Part shown: positions 1 through 10,652 of the stretch, in pieces | How positions within the stretch are numbered: the first letter of the stretch is position 1 | Layout of the letters: each line of letters starts with the position of its first letter | Assembly (NCBI GenBank): GCA_030248135.1 | Contig: JASANC010005241.1 | Location: forward strand, 53,404-117,403 | Length of the DNA stretch: 64,000 nucleotides | Reading direction: 5' to 3' | Source: Theristus sp. LFF4_11 | Lineage: Eukaryota; Nematoda; Chromadorea; Monhysterida; Xyalidae | Notes under the pieces: model-generated | Database searches by the model: none | Told to the model about the DNA's origin: nothing | What the model saw: the letters and a program-made list of their open reading frames with translations, nothing else | Position numbers and translations under genes: made by a program

Positions 1-3000
1 CGCGAGAACGCCAGCGAAACGCATGGAATAGAGCGAAATATACAGGAAAACGTGTCTTCTTATCTTTAACGGGATCAAACAAAACACCACGGAATAACAA
101 GAAACGAGCTGGCAACCATGAGACACACATGACACACAGTTGTCAGTGTCGGTCGGCAGAGTTCAACGTTTTCATATTATTTGAAACTGTATTTGCAGCA
201 AAGTAATGCATGTTATATCGCGGCCTAAGACGTGAAGCGAGCTCTTTTATAAGACAGCTTATATCAGTTAGTTGGACTTGACATTGGCGACTGTTAGTCA
301 TGAAAAGTGCCGTCACTGATGAACGAGAGGATATGATTTCTTGACAGCAAATGCAGCACACGCCTCAATATGCAACGGCACACAAGCCGAAGCGACGCAA
401 AATTGCACAATATAATCTTACAGGGAAGGCGATATTAAACCATGATATCCGCCCGCTTGCCGCTATTTTTATTTGTTTGTTACAGAGACAGTGGCACTCT
501 GTAGCCACAGAGTCCAGTTTATTTCAGTAGTTTTTGATGTCTTTCATGAAACTGTCTTTCACAGAAACGTCTTTGACAGATGGTTTTGCGAAGATTGAAT
601 CGTTAGATTTTGTGATAAGAAAAAACTATAGTCGCTTCGCTTGAAACTAAAAGTAGAAAACTAAGGTGAGACAATAATAACACAATTGATTTTATGATCA
701 TTTAACAAGAAGATATGCCACCAATTTTAAGTTAGTCCCCAAAAAACGTCGAAAGGAACGAAAAAGAGAAACTGTGCGAAAATTTGCGCTGATTTGCACG
801 GTGGGACTGATTGGGCTGAATTCAATTTTCGTTTGCATGCGCACTCAACTTGTGTGCGTTGCAAAATCAGCGTAAAAAGAAATGCAAATAGATTTTTAGA
901 CTGGACGATGATGGTAATAGCAAATATTGCTCATGTTGTACATGTATAAATTGTTAACAAGAGAAACGCCCAGCGATGGCTTGATTGGCTTGCGATGGCA
1001 ACGCAATTGTTGATACTGATTTCACTGGTGTTGTCATCTTAAAGCGTTTGAAAAGCCCGGCCAAAACCGACTCGATTTACATAACCCACAAGCATATCTG
1101 AGGACTTTCGTAATATCTGGAGATATAAAACGGACACAAAGGAATACGTCGCATTTACGAGTTACGTTTCGCATGTGAGACAAAAAGTTACAAGAGGAGC
1201 ATCGGAGATTTCATTTGCACAACTTTACATCAACTACTACTATTTGAGAACAACAGCATAATATACAACATAATTTGAAAAGAACGACACCAACATTTTC
1301 GCGGTTATTATTTGAATTATATTTTATCGTTTTAAAAACGCAAGTACGGTTGAAAAAGAATTTGCGAGTATCATGATGAGAAGATCAGAAAAAATGTTCG
1401 CAAGAAAGTTCAATGGTTCCTTGTTTTTTTCTGATAAGATTTCGGAGAAAGTAAATAAGAGCCCGTAGTTGCCTCAATAAAAACCAACAAATTCTCCATC
1501 ACAACAAATTTGACCGTGAGTGTGATTAAACTAAAAAAATCATATGTATTGCGGAAGCACACGTATATCAGAAAAAAACGGCATCAAAAGTCAAACAAAC
1601 GCTTACGCAATAAATACATTTTGACCATAATTTCCCCCAGTTAAGCTGTCCTTGAATACGTTTGAGATATACTCTGAATTGAAAAAAATAATTTTTCGTA
1701 CAAACGCATGTCCAATTTTTACGCTGCAAGATGATTTACAAACCGTCAAACATAAAAGAGGGAAACAGTTTGATAAGAAAAGTTTATCAAAAGGAATCGA
1801 AAAAAGCAACTACGTTTTTGATCTTATCATTTTAAAAACCATGTCTGTTATGATGGATGATAACAAGCAAGCACATCGGCAATCTACAAAAAATTCATTG
1901 TTGTATTTTAATACCATTTGCAAAAAATTGATCAAAAAGGCGAGGTGATCAAACAAAATTTTAATAAAACTAACAATCCCAAATACAAACAGATGTACCC
2001 ATCAAAACGAACAAAAGCCCATCACGGTCCAATCTTATAGCAACAAAACATTGTAGCTTGGCAACCTGTAGATGTTTTTATGACCGCAAAAAATAATGAA
2101 TGGATTCAGGGATATCATAGGGCATTGAAATGGAACCTTACCTTTCAGTTTTCAACGTTTTTTTTAATTATTACCATTATTGTATTCGGACATGAATAAC
2201 TCCAATTCATTTCAAAATATGCGTCGGTGAAGCTATGGGAACATCGAACACATTTTTTCGAAATAAGTACACGATAAAACAAAAATCAATCCGTTTTGCC
2301 GCGAGTATAACAAGATGTCGTGGAAAACGTAGGAAAACCATTCAAAAGTGCATAATTTTCAGTAGCTAGACGCACTCAGAAAACGCATCAAAATGAAAGA
2401 AAACCACAAAAAACGACCCAAACATGACGACCCAAAAAACATCCATCGACTGAATGATTTTTATTTGATAAAGATGTAAAATTAAAATGGAAGAAAATGA
2501 AAGATCGAAATTTTCACAATTAATTGTAAAAGAAGACGTTGCCGGTCCATTGTTATTTTTACTGGTTTGCAGCACGAACGCGAAAAGTTTGATTTTTATG
2601 GACAAATTCAAAAAAACCACCCGGTAGGCCGAAAAACTGCTACGTAATTACGCACTGTCGACAAAAAATGGCACGTCGTTTGTAAAAATTTGGAAATCAC
2701 AGGCGTGAACGCTTTACGTTGAAAAAAACTGACTGGAAAGTTGACCAAGTCTGCCCTTTCGAACGATGAAACAAATACAGACCACCACTATCTTCAATCA
2801 AATTTCAATAATTTAGATTTCACTGTCGTTCGTAAAGAAACGGAAGAAATGATGAGCAAAAACTATCGATAGATATTTACAGCAGAAGACAGCGCTGGTT
2901 GAAGTTGGACAACTGAGCCAAACGCGTGCACATTCAAGAAAAAAAGGATGAAATGGAGATGCATAATTGCAAAAAACAAAAGGAGTGAAAAACGTTTCTT

Positions 3001-3630
3001 TCATCAGAGAAACTGCTAGTCATACATGCATGGCAGAACACACAGTTAGTGGCAAGCAGTCAGCAAGGCAAGACAAGGCAAGATAATTGGCAGTTCTTCG
3101 TTTTTCAGCCTGAAAAAAGTCCCGTTTGCATGGTGAAACGTCTTCGTTGTGAAAATATTCAATTATCGACAAAACAATTTTCAATGCTTCACTACTTCAA
3201 TCCTAGATTTTCAATCAGCATTATCGTTACTTGTAAAAGGAAAATAGACAAATCTATTTCCGAATTTGAAAAATTGTTTTTTTTTCACTTCTACTGCCGG
3301 AATTTGGAATTTCAGTACCAAACATGTTATGAATATTTGACCGACACCAAAGCTTACATCATATTGGAAACAAATAAGCCGTTTGATATCTATATGTCAG
3401 CTATAACAACCATGAAACAAAAGCTTTTTCGAAATAGACAAAAGCAAAAGCGCATGTTTTCAGCAATCGCTCTGCATTAGATCGCGTATACCTGGTACCT
3501 GCCCTGCGTCCGTGGACCGTGCAGAAATCGATGAAATACGACGATGTCCGATGCATTAATTGTCTTTTCGACATGTTCTGCACACGTTTCATGAAATGCG
3601 CTTTCAAAACTGAACCTCAGAATCTCCAAG
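1..3630. other. No gene recognised
   Basis: This AT-rich stretch has only short open frames on both strands, for example 1652-1948 (+) and 3049-3480 (+). They are lysine- and phenylalanine-rich, show no recognisable domain, and have no consistent set of splice sites joining them. No tRNA-like structure, long repeat or polyadenylated gene end could be supported. Confidence 0.6.
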
Positions 3631-4544
3631 TACAGGGTGGGCCAAAAAAAGGTTCCATTTTCAAACTGCTGTCACTGGCTGGTGTTTCAATATTATGAGC
3701 TGAAATTTTCAGCATTGATAAAACATGTGATGCCATTTTTCTGACAAAATTTTTATCCAGTTTGGTCAAGTAGATTCAGTTTTACAGCGCAATGTTTAAA
3801 AATTCCCAAATTTTCAAAAAAACGGATTTTTAACCAAGAATTTCACAACGAATCATTGCTCATAGACATCCAAATCATCATCAAGGTTTGTCGTCCGGCA
3901 GCGGCTGGATTGAATTTTACTCGAAACTGGCGAGTCACTGCAGAAAAACTTTCAGATTGCTCCCACCAGATAGCACACCAGACCCGTTGTTCTGCTGTCC
4001 ACTTAACCATGACGAAACTGCAGAAAACTGAAACTGAAACACTGTTTTTATTCAAACCGCAGAAAATTTTTTTAAAAGAAACAAATTAACAGACAGAGCA
4101 ACACAGAAAACAAAAAATCAACTGAACAATTCTTTCTGTCGCGGTCGCATGGCTGCTGACTCGAGTCCGTTGTGAAACATCCGAATTTCGCTCGAGCTGC
4201 TCAAATGCAATTCAAGTGTGAGACCTTTCCACTCTGAGCGCATGATTTGAACTATCACGGGTATCCAAAAAGACCCATTTGTCACCTTCGCAACAGTTTC
4301 AAAATTGAATCACGCATCTTGATACTAATTTTTTCTTGCACTCATTTCAGTCAATTTGTTGATTTTTCGAGCTTTTTAGAAAATTTGCCACAGTGAGCGC
4401 TAGGAATTATATATCGGAAAAAAATTTTTGTCAGTAAAATGGCAACATATGTTTTATCAGTGCTGAAAATTTCAGCTCATAATATTGAAACACTAGCCAG
4501 TGACAGCAGTTTGAAAATGGAACCTTTTTTTGGCCCACCCTGTA
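3631..4544. mobile_element. Mariner-like element A, 0.9 kb, with about 130-bp inverted termini
   Basis: The left end starts TACAGGGTGGGCC and the right end is its reverse complement, GGCCCACCCTGTA. The two arms match with few differences for about 130 bp. A TA dinucleotide bounds each end, as expected for Tc1/mariner insertion. The interior is only about 650 bp, too short for an intact transposase. It encodes a decayed N-terminal helix-turn-helix segment on the minus strand, listed separately. The copy is therefore non-autonomous. Confidence 0.85.
3843..4010 (-). pseudogene. Remnant of mariner-type transposase N-terminus
   Basis: The minus-strand frame starts MVKWTAEQRVWC and continues through an SESFSAVTRQFRVKF-like helix-turn-helix. 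This resembles the DUF4817-type DNA-binding head common in animal mariner-like transposases. It ends after about 55 residues, without the DD(D/E) catalytic region. It lies inside the TA-flanked inverted-repeat element, which supports a transposase origin. The family call rests on remembered motif resemblance, not a search. Confidence 0.55.
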
Positions 4545-4751
4545 CTATACTCAAGATACGCCTTGTTTATTGCAGCATAAAAGGTATTACTGAAATTCCA
4601 AGAGCGTGAATACAAGTAGTTTTTATTGACTTTAAATTGATTGATTTTATTTTAAAAACGCAAAAGTTACGCCGTTTGAAAGAAGATATGCCATGTGCCA
4701 TGTAGATGAGCACTGTTTCTTACAATTAAAAAAAAAAGAATTACACCAAAA

Positions 4752-4945
4752 AGAATGTCATCCTCCTGATCTGGTGGTAGCGCGTTAGCCTATTGCCTGT
4801 GCGTTCGGGGGATCGAGCACCGCCGAGGGGTGTTTAGGCACTTAATGACACAGAAAACTCGATGGGCACCCTACTCGAAGGCGTTCTGTACGCTTTTCTG
4901 AGCCAGCCCTGGCTAAAAACATGGTCTAAAATTCCAACAACAACA
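4752..4945 (+). mobile_element. tRNA-derived SINE
   Basis: Positions 4771-4790 read CTGGTGGTAGCGCGTTAGCC, an A-box-like tRNA start. Positions 4803-4821 read GTTCGGGGGATCGAGCACC, a B-box-like T-arm. The spacing is tRNA-like, but the segment does not fold into a clean cloverleaf. A non-tRNA body follows (about 4830-4925), then a simple (CAA)n/A-rich tail near 4930-4945. This head-body-tail order is the usual SINE plan. Flanking target duplications are not convincing. A tRNA pseudogene is the alternative. Confidence 0.65.
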
Positions 4946-6767
4946 AAAATGACACCCAACGCTTCCCAACAAAAAACAACTTAACAACTGAAAACCCTGA
5001 AGAACACACCACCTTCTTACACACCTGAAGCAACCAACAAGCGGATGTACTAAAAATTCATTTGAAAATGACTACAAATTCACGAAACTGCATCAACGAA
5101 CGGATGAAGTAGTTTTTCACTCAACACTTTCCAGCGGACAATTCCAGATGAACAACACTTTACGCATGTGCAGTGGAGTCCGTGAAAAACACGCACATTT
5201 TCAGGGAAATAATAGACTCGCATGCACGTTTGTGCAGCAGCACCAGCCCACCAGCAACATCAAATGCATACATTTAGTTGGCAACAACAACAACAATGGC
5301 CCTACTGCATAGTACGCCTACGCAACGGGCGAAGGTTTTTTCGGGGACATCTATTGATGGGGGGCCACAACGACAGAGGAGCACAAGTGACAAAGGACAC
5401 GGAGGCGGCAGCAGAAGATCGCCGTCCTTGAATATTCATGCACGTTTCAGAAGTGAAGTAAACGCACATATGCACACACACACATGAATTCTGAAGCGGA
5501 ACAAAAGAATTACACTGAAAAAGTGGTGCGTTTTACGGAATAATAAAAATAATAAATTCTTCTTTGGAAGAGAAAGGTAGCAGGAAAAAAGTAGTGCGAA
5601 GGTAATATTGCAGAATGTAAAACTGCAAAAATAATACTGTTTGAAGAAGAAATGTGTGCGCTTTCACAATCCGGCGATAAATTATGAAAGATATTCAGGG
5701 TAAAAACGTAAACAATGAAAGGGACAAACACGCATTGTCGTGTGAATTAGCCCATCATGTCCCTGCAGTGAATCAGGTAGAATGAAGCTTGCCCATAAAA
5801 ACAGCAAGCGACAATACAGACATACAAAATGGAACTATGGAACCTATTTGTTATGTGCCGTGGCCTAATTTTCCGCTGAAAGGATATGAAACGGAGCAGA
5901 GAGACAAACTGATTCATTATTTATTGTTGCTGAAATGGACAATTGGACGCACGGAGCTAGTTCAGTATATGTTTGTTTTGAAAAATTAACAGAATGAGGC
6001 AGCGGCACAAAGTAAAAGAAAACCTGAACTGTAAAAGGCCAGAAGCTTTTTGTTTGGAAAACCCAAATACTCCTGTAATCGGATGGGTGCAACTGATAGC
6101 AGTTGAGTGTTGTACAACAAAATTCGGAGCTCAGCCAATGTGTCGTCAAGCGAAAAAACACAATGATTGTAAATGGCGTCCAAAATTTCCGATACGTTTT
6201 CAGAAGTGTTAGTCGAAGCACTAGTTGTCTGGTGTCGAGCAAACAAATTTTGCACACCACACACAACCATCAACGCTCTGACATCCGCGACAAAACTCAC
6301 AGAGCGTGAGTGTGGCACATTTTGAAATCTGCTTGTTAGTTTGATACAAGTTTGCCACCCCGTCCCCAGAAAAGGCGCAACCTCACCTTCACAACCACAC
6401 AATTATTTGCGCATTAGCAAAATAAAAACGCGCAGATTTGATGTGTAAATTGTTTGCTCGAAAAAATCTATTGACCACACACATAAAAACTAATTTCCGA
6501 TTTAGGTCGCCTTGCGATTTGGGTGGGTATGGTCTGTTTAGTTGCGCTGTGCTGTTGTTCAAGTTCACCGGTCACATTTTTGAATTTTTGCGACAGATTT
6601 TCGGATGTTTTGTCTTGTGCGGGGAGGGGCTGCAAACAAACGGGCGCTATTGGCCAGGCCGCAACTGAGCGGGCCGCAATTTACTGGGTCTAGATGGCAA
6701 TTATGCAGCTGAGTCGCCATTGTCTGACATCCGGGTTGCAATAGCCGCAATTTTATTTCAAAACAAA
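4946..6767. other. No gene recognised; small coding-like patch at 5222-5487
   Basis: Around 5222-5487 the base composition rises in GC and two overlapping plus-strand frames stay open. One is glutamine-rich, the other threonine- and serine-rich. No acceptor/donor pair or domain lets me choose a frame. The rest (5500-6767) holds only overlapping short frames on both strands. Near 6655-6690 there are GGGCCGCAA-like words resembling the GC-rich iterons at 7425. Confidence 0.5.
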
Positions 6768-7402
6768 TACAGGGTTATCAAAAACCGTCACTTTTTAAAA
6801 CGGTTCAATCTCGTAACTGCATTAATTTCCGAAGCTGAATTTTGCATCATTTGTAGTCATTTGGTTTCCATTTGTTGTGTAAAAATCGCAGCCAAAAACA
6901 TGAACTCTAGTTTCTGTCAGGTACAACGGGAACGGTACTTTAATACAAATTTTTACGTTTTCACTGTCTTTTACAGGCATCGAGATACATCATCATTCAG
7001 GTTTTCTTCTGGCGTCTTCTGTTTCATTGTCATCTGCTCCAAAATTGTCTTGTTAAAGTTGCTTAAACTGTTCAATGTGTGACGGTGACCACTTGCAAGC
7101 GATGCCTGAAACCTTGCAAAACTTTGGAATGCAGCGGCCGGTCACTGTTGATCTGCTCAGCGGTGGACACATTGCACAGTTCAAGCGGCCAAATCAACAC
7201 AATTATGCAGCAGATGACAGTGAAACAGAAGGCGATGTGATATTGCTAGAAGAAAACTTGATGTGCCTAACAGAGAAGTCATATTTTTTTGGCTGGAATC
7301 CTTCCACAACAAATGGGAACCAACAAATGACGTGGTGCAATTTTAGTTTCAAACACCAATGCGACACGAGATCAAAGCGTTTTAAAAATTTACGTTCTTT
7401 AA
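6768..7402. mobile_element. Inverted-repeat element, family I, copy 1
   Basis: The left arm begins TACAGGGTTATCAAAAACC at 6768. Over more than 120 bp it is the imperfect reverse complement of the segment ending near 7402. Shared words include TCATTTGGTTTCCATTTGTT. A second copy of the family, with the same arms and interior, lies at 34566-35310 in a USP47 intron. The interior open frame (7075-7509) is not recognisable and is disrupted in the other copy. The exact right end is uncertain by about 10 bp. Confidence 0.7.
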
Positions 7403-7424
7403 GCCTTTTTAGGCTCGTGTACTA

Positions 7425-7490
7425 TTCCGGCCCGCGAATTTCCGGCCCGAAGAATTCCGGCCCGGATAATGCCGGCCCGATGAATTTTCG
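7425..7490 (+). repeat. Four short iterons of CCGGCCCG
   Basis: The 8-mer CCGGCCCG occurs four times at about 14-18 bp spacing, separated by AT-rich linkers. Such terminal iterons are typical of foldback elements, where they may bind a transposase. That role is an inference here. Confidence 0.75.
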
Positions 7491-7810
7491 CCAGCACGAA
7501 AAATATTAAACCGCACGAAGTAATTTTTGGTAATAAAATATCGATATTCACGTCGTAAATACGTAAGCTCATACAGCTAGTTTGAAGCTTTGTTAGCGGT
7601 GCAGAATTATACCTGAGGTTTGTATCTTTTGTTCCAGCAAGTTGAACATAATGACTTGTGTTTCTGCACTTGTGCCTTCCCCACTCGAAATTTGCTTGTC
7701 ACCCCACCCAGCGAGTTTTTCGTGAATTTGGCTTTGCCTACATTACTAAACCAAAGCCAATTTTACAGTCTGTTGTTTGTTTTTAGTTCGGTTTCAATGA
7801 AGTCGTTGTA

Positions 7811-7905
7811 GGTTCCTAATCCTAACCCTAAGCCTTATCCTAATCCTAATAAAGTCGTTGTAGGTTCCCAATCTTAAACCTAATCCTAATCCTAAGGGAA
7901 GCCTT
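7811..7905 (+). repeat. Telomere-like CCTAA-rich degenerate repeat
   Basis: Units of the form CCTAAT, CCTAAC and CCTAAG recur around a duplicated TAAAGTCGTTGTAGGTTCC segment (about 7800-7815 and 7849-7868). The units are irregular, so this is a degenerate interspersed repeat and not a true telomere tract. Confidence 0.6.
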
Positions 7906-8327
7906 TTCAACAAAGAGAAAGTGCCTAGATTGTCAGCTTTGACTGAATTTGTTGAACGGATGAGGCATTGGGATTAGGGATCAGCTCCAGTTCCGGTTTA
8001 GCTTTTTTTGAGACATCGAAAAAAAACCGTCTGAAATAATGAAAATACAAGCCAACCAGCGAGATCACGCAAGTCAAATAATACCAAATAAGAAGGACAA
8101 AACACAGCACAAACAAAAATCAGTTAATAACTGATGGTTTACAAATCCTGGTTCGGGATAAAAAATCTTTTTATTTAGATTTTGAAGTTTCTTTCCAAAA
8201 AAATCAATTAAGACAAACATCATTGAAAATACACTGTAATATGTGAACATCGATATTTTATTATCAAAAATCACTTCGTGTGGTTTAATATGGTTTGTGC
8301 TGACTAAAATTATCCGGCCGGAATTCT

Positions 8328-9936
8328 ATCCCCCGCGTTTTTTATCAACCCGCAGAGTCGCTACCTCGATTTTGTTTTTAACAATCAACGATCAGCGAAC
8401 AATCAAAAAACACACACTAAATAAAAGTTTGACTCACCAATTCGTCAACAAGTTGTGCGTGACGATACGATGCACATGGAAGCAGTTTCTGCAATAAAAA
8501 CAGCCAAACACCACGACCAGCCAGCATGCCAAGCTCTTGAATGCAACCGCATTTCGTCTTCGCGCAAAGCAACCAAAATGAATTCAACTTTTCAAATAAA
8601 TAAGCTGGGATTGCCAAACCTCTCCGCGTTGCACAGACAACGCTGAACGGAGCATCGTAGAACTGAGGCCAGCATTTTATTAACGGTTTTTATTCAACTG
8701 AAACAACGTTGTCCAGTCACCAAGGAAACACAACACAGCTGTATTTTTGTTCCACCACAAGTCCAGTTCCATATACGTTTTTTCAGACTCAAATTTCTGG
8801 ATGAGTTTTCTCTCACTGTAGAATTTCGCACTTCAACAATTAAATTATAGAGTTTGCCACTAAATACGAAACTCAATACCTATAAAAACATGTGAACAAC
8901 CGAGCTGTGCTTATTATTTATAGTTATAATTTTGTGAATAAAACAACGTATTACAATAGATTGTTTGAAACTAATACATTTGCAAAACATCATCGTTTTT
9001 AAACAGAACAGAACCAAAAAGAAAAAAATGCACAAACAAAACTTTTTGCAAAACAGAAAATCAATTTTGTAAAACCACGAAACAAGACAACAAACGAACG
9101 CTCAGAATGCAAAAAAACAAACAACAGGAACAACAACAAATTTATATTTATCAATATCTTATTTTTCTAACAAAAAAACCACGACAATTGCACCGTTAAG
9201 AACAAAAATCGAAGTTTTTTTGTTTGTTACGTTCGAAATTTTCCGCTCAAAAATTCAACAGAGAGTCACAATAACAGTCCCTTGCAACAAATCCTGAATG
9301 AACTTTGCCTGTCAATATTCAAAAATTCCCCGATACTGTTCATGAAATCTGGCTCACACTGCATTTTCCGACTTCCTTGCGACGGGTAAAATTCTGGGGC
9401 AAATGCCGCACAAAAAATTCATGATTGGGAGTGAAAACGCACGAAATAATACGCCTGAATAAAAAAGCAAAAACTCGGGCCAAAATGGTTCCGAATTTCT
9501 CAGCAAGTTCTCCTTTAATTTCAAACTGTTCTTTCCAAAGACCAAACAGAGAACATTGAACACCGCAAAAGATTTGAGTGACGTACTATAACCACTACAA
9601 ACGAATTCATATAAAACTACAAATGAAAACAAAGTAAAAACCGGCGTTTCGATTTCGATACTATAGATAGAAAGTAGCAGTAGCAATGGAAAGTAAGTAT
9701 GAAATCAAACCGAGTGAATCATTGTTTCAGCAGAAATCGTGATTTATTGTGGAGTTTTTTTGTTTGACTAGCTCCGTTGGCATACTCGCAATGGTTTTGC
9801 AAAAAAGACTAAAAACAAACGCAAACCGCCCGTTCAAAACGTTCTGAATTTGAACAGCCAAAACGAAGTTGATCTAAAGATTACCAACCGAAAACATTAC
9901 AAATTGTTTCATTCGCAACACCACCACAGCATTCAG
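8328..9936. other. Mostly featureless; exon-like pieces on the minus strand at 8437-8770
   Basis: On the minus strand 8437-8487 is bounded by a strong acceptor (TTTTTATTGCAG) and a strong donor (GTGAGT), and encodes KLLPCASYRHAQLVDEL in one frame. Further upstream, about 8697-8795, another frame contains ELDLWWNKNTAVLCFL and may be another exon. I could not join the pieces in phase or identify a family. Beyond 8900 the sequence is AT-rich with many AACAAA words and no gene. Confidence 0.35.
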
Positions 9937-10141
9937 TTCGCGACCAGACTCAGTTGGACAGGGCTACAGAAGACAACGAACACCACAAGAACATGTCACA
10001 CGACGCTGCCCAAAAACCACACCAAGTGAACTTGCAGTGTTGCAACAATCAATCGAGCAGCAGGAAGCATCCGATTCAGTTTGAACCTGACGATTTGCGC
10101 ACTCGTGAAAACTTTTTCGAAACGATCAAAAGCAAATTATG
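9937..10141 (+). CDS. Probable 3'-terminal coding exon of an unknown gene
   Basis: After a plausible acceptor (CAGCATTCAG, ending 9936) one frame stays open for about 67 codons to the stop TGA at 10139-10141. It encodes a polar, glutamine-, asparagine- and histidine-rich peptide ending NFFETIKSKL. Composition and codon use look coding compared with the flanks. I do not recognise the family, and no upstream exon could be joined confidently. It runs tail to tail with the SERBP1-like gene, whose stop codon is at 10653. A chance open frame is the alternative. Confidence 0.4.
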
Positions 10142-10652
10142 AGCAAAAGTATGGTTTGACATGAAAAAACAGAACCACTAATAGAAACAAACACAGATGG
10201 GAAGGTGGAAAGGCGAGACTGACTAACACAAAGAATTGATTTTCAGGACAGACTATTCGGAGGCCCATCGTTCGGGGCGTTCGAAACTTCACATGCAAAA
10301 AAAATAAAAAAGCAATATGCACGGTGCATTCAAATATCGGGAGTCATAAACAAGGTTTTCCAAAGAAAACGAAAAAATAATCAAAAGCAGACATAATTCT
10401 GCACAGAAAGGAAAATAAGATGATGGGAGGATCAGCAAAGCACAACAAAATTTCACAAAACAAGAGCAAACAAAACAAGAACGGACAACATTTTGCAGAT
10501 TTATTTCCGCTGTATCAAAAACAAGTGTAGTCCACTGATGTCGTCACAAAAGACGTTTTTCAATTTTGTTTCATTTCCTAAATTGTTTCATCCAGATGCT
10601 TCAATTCGGTTTTCAAGATTTTTTCTGAAGAACAAAAAATTGTCTTGACAAT
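10142..10652. other. Convergent intergenic region / 3' UTR
   Basis: This holds the likely 3' UTR of the minus-strand SERBP1-like gene (10652 downward) and possibly that of the plus-strand exon ending at 10141. No open frame of note is present. Confidence 0.5.
10500..10505 (-). promoter_or_regulatory. Polyadenylation signal AATAAA
   Basis: TTTATT on the plus strand reads AATAAA on the minus strand, about 150 nt after the stop codon of the SERBP1-like gene. Distance and orientation suit a cleavage signal; use in vivo is inferred. Confidence 0.5.

Larger units (their letters stand above)
7424..8327. mobile_element. Foldback element with CCGGCCCG iterons
   Basis: The left arm (7425-7555) carries four CCGGCCCG iterons, then TATTAAACCGCACGAAG and TAATAAAATATCGAT. 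The right arm (8326 back to 8243) repeats these words in the same order on the other strand, but with one iteron. The arms enclose about 0.7 kb without a credible transposase. The interior has a telomere-like CCTAAT-rich patch at 7811-7905. The element lies immediately after family I copy 1. Confidence 0.7.

Noticed and set aside
4755..4830. A functional tRNA gene
   Set aside because: A- and B-box-like words are present, but the stems do not pair into a cloverleaf, and a SINE body and tail follow.
5986..6402. 133- and 138-residue overlapping minus-strand frames
   Set aside because: Two frames overlap with no domain, no splice support and low-complexity hydrophobic content.
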